From NCBI RefSeq assembly GCF_030463535.1, contig NC_132880.1, positions 28,043,987 through 28,107,986 of the forward strand: DNA of 64,000 bases, in the 5' to 3' direction. The notes beneath the pieces were generated by a model. That model ran no database searches. It was not told the DNA's origin and worked only from the letters and a program-made list of their open reading frames with translations. This DNA comes from Salminus brasiliensis (taxonomy: Eukaryota; Chordata; Actinopteri; Characiformes; Bryconidae). A program made the translations under genes and the position numbers. Of this stretch, positions 14,090-28,267 are shown in pieces. Positions within the stretch are counted from its first letter, which is position 1. Every line of letters starts with the position of its first letter.

Positions 14090-15400
14090 GATGCTTGTTT
14101 AAATAAATACCAGCATTGACGACTTATTTTAGCACCTACAAGCCAAAACTGTGAATTCAGAAATGAAAATCTCATTGAAAAAAACATGCTCTTTCTGCAG
14201 TTATTACTTCTGGGATTAAAAATGTTAGGACAAAATAATGATAAGCAAAACAAAAAAAAAATAATTTTCTAAAATATGTTTTTCCCAAAATGTTTTCATT
14301 TTAAACAAAATTTAAAAATTGACTTATCTTCTACCACAGGACAACTTTCCAAACAAACATCAAAATCTGCCATGACCTACTAAAAAGAAATGCAAGCTAA
14401 AGCTTTTGGATCACAATCCCCTGACATCATCATTTTAAACAATCTGTGGAGGTTTGCACATGCCACAGTTACTATTTTATTCTTTCTATTTTTAGGTTCC
14501 TCAAATGTAAAACCATTTCTTTTCACTTTAAGCATTAGCTATTTTGCTAGGGTACCCAACATTTTGCATACCTCAGTATTTTTGTATTTTAAAAGAAATA
14601 GGCCAGTATTTTCAAACTAATCTGTTTGCCGCTACTGTAGCATGCAGTCAGTTAGCCATCAACTGTTTTAACACATACTATGTGTGCTTAATAAAAGGTG
14701 GTTTGTGGTAAGAGAGGAAATTTGTGACCAGGCTACACAAAACCATCTGCAGTTTGCAACCAATGTAATGTAACTGAGATACAGTGGCAATTTATTAACA
14801 TTGGAGCAGTGTTTCCTAATCATGGTCCTATAGCAGCTCTACACTGCACACTGCTCAGTTAACTCTATTCCAATATACATATTATACCTCATGGCGATCT
14901 TGGTAAAGTTGCAGATACTGCTGGTGTACTGAGAAAAAAAAAACTAGACTGCGCAGGTTAGGGATACACCAATATTAGAACTAGGAAATAAACACTGTCA
15001 GTATGTTTCCTTGTTGTTTTATAATGGACATTACAATTGTAATTATAGATTCAAAGATACAATGTGGCTTTTTTTACACATGGTTTAGTTTTCAAATATT
15101 GTACTACCACACACAGTTGTGTGTTGGTTGATCAGAAACACCTAATCCAGCCCACTTCCAACATATATATATATATTATACTACTTCCAATACAAATTAT
15201 ACTAATCTACTCAGATATCAAGATTTTGAATGGCTAAACTAAGAATACTAAAAATACTGTAATCAGAATATGGTTTATGGTCTTTTGGGAAAGCCCTATC
15301 GATGCATCTCTAACTGTAGGAAGATTGTGTGCATGAATGTTTCCTCCCACTTGCTCCACTTGTTGATTAAAGGCCTACTGATTTAATATTCTTAATGCTT
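14090..15400. repeat. Diverged duplicate, copy 2
   Basis: Same ordered blocks as the copy at 13,040-13,650, expanded by about 700 bp of unique sequence between the CATGACCTAC block and the GGTTTATGGTCTTTTGGG block. No gene is recognised inside. Confidence 0.7.
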
Positions 15401-16159
15401 GATACTAAGTGATAATCAAGAAATAATGCATGCAGTTGACTTCACATATGTCATGACCTCTACATCCAACTGTAATGTAGAAACATAGATCAGCAATAGA
15501 AAAAAACTCTGGATTTTGTGTTAACACATTTGATATTTATTTTATTAAAACACACAATATACAAAAAAAATCATATAAAAAAGTATAAATAAAATGTACA
15601 GTACATAATTGCAGTCTTATACATCAGTGGCTTCCATACAGTTTCTTGGTACTGGCACAGTCATTTTACTACATAATTACTACCTTTTTACTATGCTTCT
15701 TAATTCATTTATGGGGGATAAGATAATGGAAAATGAAGAATCTCAAATCCTTTTAAAACATTGACTGAGACATAGGTTGCATTTACATCCACATGAACCT
15801 AAAACTGACCAATAGTGTATCTAAGGCTGGCCAATGGTGTATTATGCTTTCCCCTTAACAGAAGAGTTTTGTATGATCTGAGAGATGCCATTCTTAAATC
15901 AGGAAATAGTAAACCTGGTGACTCCAAGTGAATTATACAACAAAAGAGCAATGGAAAAGTACATGATGCAACAGCAACGGCCAAATATCACTTTGACTGC
16001 TTTAATAAACACTAACTTAAACTTGACTTTAACATTAACCCATGAGTCAAGATAAATGGTGAAGAGTCATTTCTGCTTCTATCTTCATTGATTTTGCTAC
16101 CACAGATCCACAAATCCCTCATAAAAAAAATCATGGAATTTAAATAAAGTGCGTTTTAA
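15401..16159. other. Noncoding DNA beyond il11
   Basis: AT-rich, no recognisable exon; presumably 3' flank of the minus-strand il11 gene. Confidence 0.5.
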
Positions 16160-16165
16160 TTTATT
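16160..16165 (-). promoter_or_regulatory. Candidate il11 polyadenylation signal
   Basis: AATAAA on the minus strand about 310 nt past the il11 stop codon. The intervening 3' UTR is AU-rich with several ATTTA pentamers on the transcript strand, as expected of an unstable cytokine mRNA. Not proven to be used. Confidence 0.45.
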
Positions 16166-16474
16166 CACCATATGTATAAAAAATACTTCATTTTGTAAAC
16201 AGGATTTCCTTCAATAAATATTCTTAAATATTAAATAGATAACTTACAACTTTAGTAGAAAAATACCATCATAAATAGCAATTCACTCAGAAATGTTCAC
16301 ATAGAAAATGTGTCTGACAGAAAACCGACCTCTTAATGGCCATTGGAATGGCATGAAACCATAATATATGTATATAAGGCAAACAGGAATCATTTGCCAT
16401 GGTGCTTTCTTTTCTTGTTCCAGCACTAAGACATTGGAGGTTATGTTTGATAGCATCAACTATTGCCTTTGTCT

Positions 16475-17969
16475 TTACGCTTGGTGGATAAGAACTCGAA
16501 GAGCTCTGAGGTACCAATCACAGAACTGCTGTAGTCTTCTGTGCACTACTGCAGATGCCTGGAACATGTCCCAGGCAGAGCTAAGAGACGGCAGAGAAAG
16601 AGTGGTGTTCTGGGGAGCCAATTCTGGCATCTAAAACGAGAATAGTAGACATTAAGAGAATATGCACATGTCAGATACAGTGCAATTGACCTAAATACAC
16701 ATTATTTACCAGTGAATTTAGACAAATCTCATTTAACCAAATGAGAAACTGTAGCACAGTTTAAATAGTCAACAAAAAGTCTACTTTGAGAGTCTTTTAC
16801 GTAGACTGCCACATTTTAAAAACTACATTGATTGTAATTTCAATTAATCAACAAATACAGTTCATTTTTGACATGGTATCTTACATACAGAACTGACTGT
16901 ACAGAGGTCATATTTTAAAATAAAAAATATATGTTTTGCTTACTTCTATATACTATGAGCTAATTTGTCTTTCTTATAACTACCTCTTTTTAATCACAGT
17001 TTACACAAATTTTCAGCATTAGGATGGAGTGGCCACTTATTTTAATCTATTAACTTTTAACTCTTACCTGTCTCTGAAGCAGACTGATTTGATGATCAAT
17101 TTCTTTGGTTTTATGTGAAACCAAACCTGACTGATTCTGCCAGTGTAGCAGCCAGTCAAAGTGCAACTTGAAAGCGTGAAGGCCCGATGAGAGCTGTGAT
17201 AGGGTAGTATTTACCTTTGGAGGTAAGTATATATGTTTAGAAAAAGAAAATAAATGTACATGCAAAATAAAGACAACATTCTAAATACAGGCATGATATA
17301 TGTGGAACATGATTGTTAAATGTGTTGTTGGGAATGACAGACTATTCTGTCAAACACATGTCTTACCTCCACTGCTGCTAGGTCTTGTGGCCTGAAGCTT
17401 ATAATAGGGAGGGAATGTAGATTATGCTCAAATGGCAGCTGAGTATCAAGGTTGCTCTGATGACACAAAAGACAGATGCATAGTCAATGTTGGAAATGCA
17501 ATCAAAAGTCAATCTGCACTTGAATGCCTCCCTTGATTATTTACCACTTTCTAAATGTGAGAATTTCTGGATGTAAATCCATTATAGTTTATTCCAGATA
17601 TTATACACCTTTAATCCACAGCAATCACAGACAACTCTCATAAACATAGTGAATGTGTTTTTCATGATATCATGGTTTTAAACAGAACCACTGCTTTTGC
17701 TAAAAAATCCTTAAGGAACCCTCTTTTAAGGGAGTGTGCTATTATGTTGTGGAAATCCCCTATTACGTAAGGGATTGCATGTGGCCAGCAAACCCACATT
17801 AAACTTACCAGCACTCCATGCACTAGGTTCAGCAGCCGGTGCATCTGTTGAAGCAGCCTTGTCAGACCATCTTTGTGCAATCTCATGGGGGTGGGACGAG
17901 ACATCGATAAGACAGGAAGCTTCACCAATAGCAGCAAAAACAGCAGGAAGGAGGTGGACTTGGGCAGCA
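16475..17969 (-). CDS. il11: Interleukin-11, four coding exons (first short exon not found)
   Basis: Secreted four-helix cytokine of the IL-6/gp130 family. Coding exons are 17,809-17,969, 17,367-17,456, 17,068-17,214 and 16,475-16,630; all borders are GT/AG and join in phase to 183 codons. The first exon here enters with a split codon and encodes a leucine-rich signal segment (LLFLLLLVKLPVLS) and helix A (GLTRLLQQMHRLLNLVHGVL). The next gives the AB loop with FEHNLHSLPIISFR, comparable to DHNLDSLPTLAMS of mammalian IL-11. Then come helix B (LSQLSSGLHAFKLHFDWLL), helix C (EIDHQISLLQRQ), and helix D (SAWDMFQASAVVHRRLQQF onward), ending at HQA. Sequons occur at NTT, NQS and NTT. As in human IL11, exon 1 should code only a few residues and end in phase 1. 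It must lie beyond 17,970 but cannot be pinned down. Teleosts have il11a and il11b; I cannot tell which this is. Confidence 0.9.
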
Positions 17970-18246
17970 CTGTCAGCAAAACAAAAAAGGGGGATTTTTT
18001 TTTTTTTTTTTTGGAAAGTCCGAAGTTATGTTTCTGTCACCTCAGAGTAGCCTGGGAGCTACTCTGAGTCAGCACCTTTTGAACAAGTGTTCCAGTATGT
18101 CTGAGAACCAGCAGCTGCTCCACTCCCTGAAATGCTGTCTAAGAAGGTAATGTTGGTGCAGACAGTTGTGTCATCACTGAGGCATTGACCTAGACACTTT
18201 CATGTTAACAAAACATTTATGAGCAGATTTGTTGTTTAACTTGCTA

Positions 18247-18249
<3 letters not shown>

Positions 18250-18287
<38 letters not shown>
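18250..18287. repeat. (TA)n microsatellite
   Basis: Uninterrupted TA run. Confidence 0.9.
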
Positions 18288-18294
<7 letters not shown>

Positions 18295-20726
18295 TTGTGA
18301 AGGTCAGGTCCTGCTTTATTAAAATGTATATGGTAAGAAGCAAAAAAAGTTTGTGACCAGTATCTAACCCAGCACTGACCTGATTAGGAGATATACTCTT
18401 CCTTAGATAGGAAATGAGTCAGGGCTTTTCAGATCTTACACCCATTCCATGTGACATCACTGTTAAATTTACTGTAACCGTCTCATCTCTGCCACAGAGT
18501 GATGAAATCTCATCACACTGGCAAACACACATCCAAAGGAAATGGCTGCCACACGCACAGTTACAAAATCCAGTCATTGGAGGTCATTTTCTCTTTCTGG
18601 CTCTGCATCTGTGTTGGCTATCTCTCTCTTCCCCCACACTTAACTGCATAGGAAATCCCACTTTTTCAATATGGTGTAATTTGCTCCTTGAAATCATAAC
18701 TACTTTACATTCATGCAATGTCTTCTTCTCATTGTTTCCTCTTCCATTCTAACCATTTACTTAAACTTATCCTGCATTTAACAGAACACACATATACCAA
18801 TAGGGATTGCATAATGTATAAACTTGATTGCCAGCCAAACTATTAAAGACCAAAACTATTAAATACACTACAGTACAATCTGTAATAGTGCCCCCTCATT
18901 CTCAGCCCGCGCAATTAATACTCCCTAACCTCCGACCCGTTACTTTGTAGCAGCACCAAGTAAAATGTGACATGGGCAAATGACAGCACAGATAAAGTCT
19001 GGTGACAGCAGAATACTGGTGATATACTTAGATAGCTATCAGCCTGATAAGGCATGTGTGCATAAATGTGTTTGGTCTTGTTGCAGTAATACAGCCAGCT
19101 GATGGCAAGCATGTAATTGGCACTGGCTACCATGACTAAGAGATTTGATAACAGAACAACATGGTGAAACTGGTGGCATTAACAGGAAGATCTGATTATC
19201 TTGATAGATCCTAGTCTGTGTTACTTCCTGTAGCTTTTCACACAAACCCTGTCCGTCCAGTTCACTGGAAAATAGCGATTTCCAGTGATAGCGGCTTCTT
19301 GTGGCTCCCCATACACTTCTAAGAAAGTACTTTCTTCACACACAAAAGGCCACCTTCTGAGTAGTCTTCACATCAGCCACAGTAGAAGTAATGGCACAAT
19401 TGATCTCAAGACATTTAAAAATAAAAGCAACATCAGTTCAGGCCATACCACAATAAAACTGGCCATGTCTGATGGTCAAGTAGTGTAGCAGCAATTTCTC
19501 TCAATGAAAGTTCACACAAATAATTCCAATAAAGATCTTACAGTGAATTTGACATACACATATTAACATCTGCTAGACTACACTATATGATGTAAAGACA
19601 CAGCAACTAAAAAAAGAACATGGAAAAATCAAAATAAGAAAGCTTGGTTGAATTTCCTTTTTTTAAATGAATTTTAAAACATTTTTAAATGAGGCACTTC
19701 AAAAACAAATTTCCTTTCAGAATTCATGCAATCTCAGACCAGCCTACAATCCCCCTTAACTACCTATCTATCTTATACCTGTATATGGTTACATTTTAAC
19801 ACATTCCCATGTTATGATCAAATGCTCTATAGAGGATGCAAAACACTTACATTTCATGGCTATCCCAAACACTCAAGTAGTAAACAGACACAGAGAGAAG
19901 CAACGTTATCACTCAACTAATGTTTAGACTAGTGTAAGGGTTCCCATTTATAGTATGTTGATGACACACACTCTCTCCCTCTCTGACTCATTCTCCTCAT
20001 TCAGAAAAAGTACGCCCACACACCCCCAAGCCCCCAGAAACAAAATCTAAACTATTATCTTCTTCTAAAGAACTCAAGCTCATCAGTTTTCCATTTTGTG
20101 CACTTGGTTCAACATCAACTCATGTTCTATTTTTTCCCCTTTTTTTCTTCGATTGCCCTTCTGCTCTGCCTCACTTAGTCCTGTGTCTCCTCTAGACTTC
20201 CACCTCTGATGAGTATACACCATTAAAGTGGGAATGAAAGTAAACTGGTCATGCAGTGGATTACATACACAGTGGGTTAGTAAAACCACATTCTACTGTT
20301 ATAATTATGTCATGTTAGAACACAGTGGACGTGCATAGCTATTGCATTCGGCACATGGCTCACATTAGTATATATGAAAAGAGTTATACTTGGAGTATTA
20401 TTTATTGAAAAGCTTTGGAGTTAGCCATCATGTAGCGTACCACCATTAAAGTACTTTGTAAGGACAACACACATGTGGTCCTCAGTCTACTCCTTTTGGC
20501 GCTAACATGCTACTTAAAAAAAAGAGGCCCTTGTTTGTGTAAGCAGGCCTACAGGCTAATGTTCATGTTAACACACAATAAGGTAGAGATGTAATTTGGC
20601 ATCTGTTCACATACTAATACACAGTATAATGTTGCCATAGGAACATTACATCTTGTCTAAAATTTATACAATTTTCATTGTCATGATTTTTCCCAAAATA
20701 AAGGTTAGCATGAACCATACTTTCAA

Positions 20727-20758
20727 CATTTTAAATTTAAATTTAAATTTAAATTAAA
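20727..20758. repeat. (TTTAAA)n short tandem repeat
   Basis: Five perfect hexamers; each unit is its own reverse complement. Confidence 0.9.
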
Positions 20759-21149
20759 TATGCATAGTAAAATGTCTAATCAAAAAATTGGCAAATATGG
20801 AAAATAAGACTATATACCCATGATAACTAATTATCCTCTACACTAACAGCTTATATTCCTTTTTACAAACAAACAAGGTACTTGTTTAGAAATCCATATA
20901 GAATCCATATTTTCGAAAAAAATGTGTCCGATTATATAGAATGTTCAACGCTGTTAGAATTGCTGAAGAACTTCTTTTGATGAAAAATAGTATGTGTGTG
21001 TGTAATCTCTTTCACACACAGTTTAAAACATATGCCCCAGTCTACCCTTGGCTCCTCACTGTCTTCCTCACCCACGCATCACCCCCTTGACACCCTCTGA
21101 CACCCTCTGACACATCAACTTAAAATTTCTACTCAGACTCTCCATACAC

Positions 21150-21178
21150 ATGCGCACACACGCGCACACACACACACA

Positions 21179-21241
<63 letters not shown>
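21150..21241. repeat. Compound (CA)n(CT)n microsatellite
   Basis: An imperfect CA/CG-rich run followed by about 30 perfect CT dinucleotides (21,181-21,241). Confidence 0.95.
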
Positions 21242-21247
<6 letters not shown>

Positions 21248-21675
21248 ATTTCCCATTAAATTTTTTTTCTCACTGAAAGGAACAAAAAAGGAATAAGACT
21301 GATAAGAGTAGCAAGACTTTTAGCGCTGTGTGTGGTCATGTGTGGCCTACGAGCTGTTCAGGAAGTGGCTGGATGACAAGGAAATACAGCACAGTTTAGA
21401 ATAGAATCTGCCTGTTAACCGTTCTGTAGCATTTCTCATCTCAATACACTATGCTAGTTAAAACATGTTTTAGACACAATACCCAAGCGGAAGTACATAC
21501 TTTAGCCAGCTTGCAGTTAGCAAGCTTGCAGGGGTGGTTTGAAGTGGTACTGGCTGGTACTGTTTCAGCTCTGGAATAAAAAATAACCATACTAATGTGC
21601 AAATAATCAATGGCTTGTTGTGTCAGAATCAAGTATATGGTGTATTCTTAAGCAGCAAGATGTTTATGTAACACT

Positions 21676-21685
21676 TCACACACAT

Positions 21686-21716
<31 letters not shown>

Positions 21717-21717
21717 C
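21676..21717. repeat. (CA)n microsatellite
   Basis: CA dinucleotides with a few single-base interruptions. Confidence 0.9.
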
Positions 21718-21884
21718 TGTATGTACATATATATAGTATGTATGGCTACCAGATATGGCAAATTCAAGAATAGCAGACAGGAAAATAAGTTTTATTTAAC
21801 TTTAATTTATCTATCTATTGCCTCCAATAAGGCACTTAACACCCCAGATGGCACTTGCTTATGGATCAATAAAATACAGATCCT

Positions 21885-21913
21885 AGCATTTTGCGCTTTC
21901 AAAATTGATTAAA

Positions 21914-21995
<82 letters not shown>

Positions 21996-22018
21996 CCATT
22001 TTGAAAGCGCAAAATGCT
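21885..22018. repeat. Hairpin: 28-bp inverted arms around a (TA)n core
   Basis: The left arm starting AGCATTTTGCGCTTTCAAAA is the reverse complement of the right arm (21,991-22,018) with one mismatch. The centre is about 75 bp of TA repeats. The whole could extrude as a very stable cruciform. Confidence 0.9.
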
Positions 22019-25000
22019 TACTTATTACCTATGTTACTTTTAACTTTTTATGTTTATTTGTGTTTATTTTAATGCATAAAAAATGTTTAGATGCCTAATG
22101 CTATTATTAAGAGGCAACTGCTACTATTAAGTTGCAACTCAGTTATTGAAATGTGTATCAAGTGCTCACGTTCTGTCCCAATAACATGTCTTTTCCAGAG
22201 GTTCACAGAAAATGAAAGATGAATTTCTCTCACTGTAGCTTACTTGAATCCCTAGGGAGAAGAGTGTGCTGTGTTTAGCCTCATGTGGGAGGGTGCTGTG
22301 AGGCATTCAGATTGAGCAGGAATGCATGATCGAGCAGAAAAGCAAACAGCTTAATTTCCTCTATAAATAAACTGATCATAGTTGGGAATACACGACTAAC
22401 ATCGCAAGCCATCTAAAAGACGTCATCAATCCTATATGGTTTGGCATGACATAAATCCATTACAAGTGATTTCTGAACACTTCCTTTATACACTTCCTTT
22501 GTAATCAATTACGTGACATGAGCTACGACTGTCCACAAGCTACATCTGCCTATTTCCTTGGAAAGGTCTGCAAATAGAGCAGTCAGTAGCCTACAAAAGC
22601 ACAAAACCTACATTACACTCTCATTACATCACAGACCATTACACAGTATCTTTCTATGGTATGATCACATAGAAGATTAAACATTATGTTTCCATCTGGT
22701 GAGGAAAGACTGGAAACAAAGGCTCAGTGACAAAAGCAGGGAATTCCTACTTTTGCTTAGAGGTACAAGGAAGACACAATAATGTGGTAATTTTAGACTG
22801 CTTAAGATTAGGGTCCGAAGTTGGACAAACTACATTATGGGAAAGTTTTCACAATGTCAGACAGCCATAGCCCATCATATCCCTCGTGAGCAGTCCAGCT
22901 GTTTTATCTTTGTTGAAAGAGAGTTCAACCTCATTATGAAGCCAGCTGTGAAAGCACATTATAACAGTTTTCAGCTATATATCAAATAATGCTGGTTATT
23001 GTTCACACTTGGGTCATTATGAATGATTATACAGTATTCTAGTCTAGTTTGTCCAGACAGGGCAGGGTTAGTCACACAGGTCTATTACAACTGTATGCCT
23101 CCCCCACATAGCCCACACAAACACTCACACAAGCTCGCACACACATTTTTTGGGGATGACCCAAATGTCTGCCATACTCATCAGTGAGTCTCATTTTTGT
23201 TGAGGCCTGCACTGACGACAGCATGAGAGTTCACTGGATTGTTCCTGTGACGCAATAGTTTGGACAGCGGCATCTTTGTTCCGTGACAGTTATACCCCTG
23301 CTTTACAAATTCTGTAGCCTCCAGCCACTGGAATGTGAACCTGGCACAGCACACGTGTGTGAACGCGTGTGAGAAAAAGCTGTAAGATTAAAACCTTTGC
23401 AGGGTCCTTTTGAAATAAGTCATGATATAAAATGTTCAGTGCTTTCAATAATATTCTTAACTAAATGTTGTATATCTAGTCTATATAGTTTAGAAAACAA
23501 TTTCTTTTAGAGCTGTATTACAATGTTATTTAAAACAGATAAATACTTTTACTAAAAATTTAGCACTGGACTGAAACATTCTGTACAATTCACATTACAT
23601 TTGTGTAACCTAGACAGAACTAGACTTAACATTGGTCTGAGAAATTGTTGGTTGGTAATATTTTTGCTTCAGAAACACTGTACTTTCTAATTTTGCATGT
23701 TTACATTCCTGCTGCTGTTCAGCTGTAATTGATTCCACATGGGAGCCTTAACAAGCAGAGCCAAGAAAACCTGCTACTGCTTTAGGAAATGTCTCATAAA
23801 AAACGGACAGTAAAACACCGCTTTACTCCTTTCATGCTTAATTTATGTAAATGTTCACTCTTTTTTCAATGTTCTGAACTGTTTCTTCTGTGTGTTTCTT
23901 CTGTGTGATGATAAATGAACTGTCAGCCTTTGAAGTTAAATTTGACTTTAAGTTTCAAGTACTGTTGGCAGGAAAAGGTCAGTCACTGAGGGAGGCAGAC
24001 TTTGCCACCTAAGCTCTCTTTTGTGACTCATAATTGTCTTTAATGATTCAGAAGATAGCATCTTTTAGAAATGTCTTTGAAGTGATTTCTCTGTGCTTTT
24101 ACTTACCCAGCAAAGAAAGCCTGAAATCCAAATTCCACATTGGAATGCAATGACATGCACCAAGACTTTTTTTTAATGTGGTTTGTTTTTAAGCAACTTA
24201 TTTTAGCTTCTGAACAATGTCACCTAAATGTACTGAAAATGCGTTGGGTAAACATTCAAAGGGAGTTGTGTAATGGAAAACGAACCACAGATCAAAACAA
24301 AATATCTCTTCTGCAAACTTCTCCTGCTACACTGTAAAAAAAAAAAGATTCTATTTTGTTCCCCAACACACAGAGTGAAATGTAAAGGGCATACAATGGC
24401 CCTGAAGATCCAGTTGTATACCTTAACCACTTGATACAGCAAGGCTTTTTTATTCTTACACAAACGGTTAACTATATGAAACTATAGCAACTGCAATTAC
24501 TGTCCTGGGATTAATAAAGTATTTGATTGTAATTCTGATTATTACACACTAAGGCATATTATTCAGTAACTATAGGGAATTTTCTACAAACTGGTGGAGC
24601 AATTATTTTGTAATACATTTTGGACCCACCAGTGGACCATAGCCTGTTTAATGGGATAAAGGAGTATGTTTGTACCATTTCACAACCTAACAAATTTTAA
24701 ATAGAACTATATTATTAAACATCTGGAGGCAAGAGAGTGAATAGAGACAATTTTATTGCAATGCAAATTCAATGCTCAAGCTGATCATTACGATATGAAT
24801 CTAAATATCAATAGAATATCATAATACTTTTACTGTAGACATTGTGTGACATTAATCACACTTCTACAAATTGTGCTTCATTTACAAAATGGTATGGTGT
24901 GTTTAATTCCTATGAATGTGTCATAAAGCTTACTTATACATCACTGACTAGTCACCTTTCTATAGATCTTGATTTGTTCCTTACAGAGACACATACTCAT

Positions 25001-25726
25001 ACAGATGGGCACACAGACATTAAATAGGAGGGGATTTCCATTTTCATCAGCTCGTTTTTCAACGCTAATCCACTTGTCAATGACGTATGGCATGTGTGGA
25101 ATGTTAGAGAGAGGCAAAAAGTTAGAGAGAGAGGAAGGAAAGTGGGAAAGAGGGTGGGTGATAAATGACTCAACTTGCCTTTTTATTAGGGAAATATTGG
25201 CATTTCTGTTGCAGTGTAAATTTACTTCTAGTGTGACCAACATCTTTACATTAAGAAGACATTTGAACATTTATGATATTTATTTACTATTTTACTATTC
25301 TACTTCTAATTTATTGCAAGATTTACCAGGTGCGCTGAATAAAACCTGTTTCTCTGAAATTGTTGTAGTAATTTATGCTATAAAATATCACATTTATAAT
25401 GTGATATTTTGCCTATAACCACCATATCAGTTATGAGCTTATTACAATCAAAGAGCGCTCTCTAGTGTTTCTCTTTTCAAATTGAACTCTCTGTAATGCA
25501 ATTGTGAGGTACAAAATAGTCAAAGTCAAATTCCAGGACAGCAGAGAACAGTACAGTACAGTAAATAAGAAACTATATAAACAATGTACAATAAATTATA
25601 CACCCATTAAGTGCATTAAAAAATAGAGAGTAGAAAAGATCTGGTATGGTGGCCAGTGATTCTGAATGTGATTTCACATTCATGAAACATTTTAGTTAGT
25701 AATGTACATTTTAGTTAGTATGTAAT

Positions 25727-25732
<6 letters not shown>

Positions 25733-25804
<72 letters not shown>
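25733..25804. repeat. (TA)n microsatellite
   Basis: Uninterrupted TA run of about 70 bp. Confidence 0.95.
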
Positions 25805-25808
<4 letters not shown>

Positions 25809-26509
25809 TTCTTTTGTCTTACCCCAACTTCATAACTTGCTAGAAGACTTAGGTGCTGGTCAGGTGTGTAATTTGGGGCAAACAGCTTACCTTTGCCCCT
25901 GCACTGTTATTTGCATTTGTTTTTATTGTTTTTTTAATTAATTCTAAGAACATATTTGATTATTTGGTGTAATGTCTATTTATTGTAGAGAGGCAAACTC
26001 TTGAATAAATGACAAAATGTCAAGGCTGTGGACATTTGTTGTTTTTTTTCAGTTGTGGTTCTACATGTTTGTAAATTCACTAGCTTGTTAATATAATATG
26101 TTTTTCTATCCTTTATATCCATAATTTAAATCTGAAACATTGTTGCATCTGAAATCTAATGGCATATCTGGGTTTTAATCTTAATAATAAAACTGGACTG
26201 GACTTGTGCACTTTACAGGAAAGGCTAGAGCAGACACTCTACTTGCTTAGGAGACTGCAGTGGCATCAGACATATTTTTACTTATTGCAGGTTTTTCCTT
26301 ACTGCTGCTTTTTGACTGTACAACCAGCAATGCTCCACAAGCACATACAGAATGAAAACTGTAACTTTAGCACTTCTACCAGTAGACCCTCCACAAGCAG
26401 ACCACATGCAGAATGTAGACTGTAAATTTAGCATTGCTCCTATGAGTATGACTTAAATTAATGTCAACCGGGTGGAGAAGAAGGCCTAAGTGAAGTCAAT
26501 GCATTATAG

Positions 26510-26674
26510 CAGTGTTTGTCAACCCTGGTCCTGGAGGCATCCTGTATTGCACATTTTAGTGGTTTTCCTGCAACTCTGAAAATTAACTGATTAGTTCAAT
26601 TAGGTGTGTTGGAAGAAATAAAGCACTAAATGTGCAGGCCAGGATGCCTCCAGCACCAGGGTTGAGAAACACTG
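26510..26674. mobile_element. Palindromic MITE-like element, 165 bp
   Basis: Ends CAGTGTTTGTCAACCCTGGT and its near reverse complement ACCAGGGTTGAGAAACACTG, with internal GGAGGCATCCTG/CAGGATGCCTCC arms. This form is widespread as short nonautonomous DNA elements in fish. No clear 8-bp target duplication is visible, so the superfamily is not assigned. Confidence 0.75.
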
Positions 26675-28267
26675 CTTTGTAATGAGGAGAAAATTAATCT
26701 TTATGTGAAATGTGTCAAAGTTGCCAATATAGTCATATCTGTAACATAGGGGTTGTAGCAGAATAATTCATGTAGCAGAACAAAGCAGACAGTCAAAACC
26801 AGACTAAACAACATTAAACTTTAATTAAACATGAACTGGAGATAAGCCTCAGATGAAGGGTGGAGCTTAGCCCTTAGACATTGGATAACATGACTTGTGC
26901 ATGAGCTCCCCACTGAGGCCAACAGAGGGTGACATTACAATTCCTTTGTCTGTTCCTTTTATAACCCAAATAATACCTGCTCTATGGTAATCATGATCCC
27001 TGAGGAACAGGGCAAAAAGGGACTAACTAGCATTTACAATTGCAAAGAACTGAAGAGACAACCTGTAAGGTCTGCATAATGTTTATCAGTATAATTTTAA
27101 TGTTTATCTGACCAAATAAGAAAATAGAAAATTGAGTGTAAAACACCTGTGGATGATGTTTCCACAAACCATGTCTGGATATGGACATTGAGGAGCTGAA
27201 ATATGAAACAGTTGCTTGTGCATTAAAAAGAATATTTCTAAAAATGTGTCCAAATATGAATATGTATATATACTGCCTTTTTTATAAACAGCAAAATTGC
27301 ATGTACAGATGTTATATGTTACAAATGTGTAGATGGGATAATAAATAAATCGGGCATCTGCCATTAAACTTATATTTCAGTGTTCGATTTAGACAATAAA
27401 GCCTCCTGAATCTGGGCCTCCAATAACAAATTGGGTTTTTGATTAAACTTGGATAAAAGCTGTATGCCATATTAGTTTCACTGCCTTTAAACACTGTGTC
27501 CGTACCATAGATAGTTGCATTTACAGGTCATGAGACAGCAGACTGTAAAGATAAGCAGCAGAAATCGCGTGAAAACTTAAGTTAGTTTAGTTATATACCA
27601 GCATAACTGCTGCATAATTACATTTTACTCGATAATTGTAACAGTTTTTAAATAACACTATCATAAGTGACATTTAGGTAATGTACCATAAGAATCACCT
27701 TAAAGATTTCTACCATGTCATTTTATAAATCCACTGTGAGACCTTTCTTTAAACTATGTCTGAAAATGGACAATGAGGAGCTAAGATATGAAACTGCTGC
27801 TTGTGACTTTCATAATACCTCCAATGTCCAAATAAGGATATGTATATATTTCTTGTGAATATATTTATTTAGTTACAAATTGTTTCAAACATCCAAACAG
27901 GTCTGTAGTGTCCAAACAGGTTGTTAGAAACAGGCCATTTAAAAACAATCTAAATTCAGAGTAATTTTAATGTAATATTTTAAAGGACACATCAGAACTG
28001 TTATTTCTTTAAATAACAGTCTAAATTCATAGTGGCAATAAAAGTGATTTTTTTAAAGAACCTTTATTACTGAAACATCAGAATGGACTAATGTTAATGG
28101 AGTGGCACATAAATATTCACTATAATTATAAAGGGAAATGTGAATATCTAAATGTAAAGTGAAAAAAAATATTAAATACAAAAATATGATAATAGCTGAG
28201 GGGGTTAATGTCACCAAGATGTATGAAAAAAAGATGTATTAAAATTAAATTAAAAAATTTAATTCAA

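Larger units (their letters stand above)
17970..28267. other. Gene-poor intergenic region
   Basis: Probably contains il11 exon 1 and promoter near its left end. I find no splice-bounded exon with recognisable protein similarity in the rest. Contents that can be supported are microsatellites, a (TA)n-centred hairpin, a MITE-like palindrome and a small diverged duplicate (27,160-27,280 and 27,740-27,850, sharing GAGGAGCTGAAATATGAAAC-like text), annotated separately or noted here. Confidence 0.5.

Noticed and set aside
21181-21241. Arginine-glutamate repeat peptide
   Set aside because: Translation of the (CT)n microsatellite.
24941-25270. Minus-strand open frame with MPYVIDKWISVEKRADENG
   Set aside because: Looks protein-like for about 25 residues but I recognise no family, and there are no flanking motifs or convincing splice partners.
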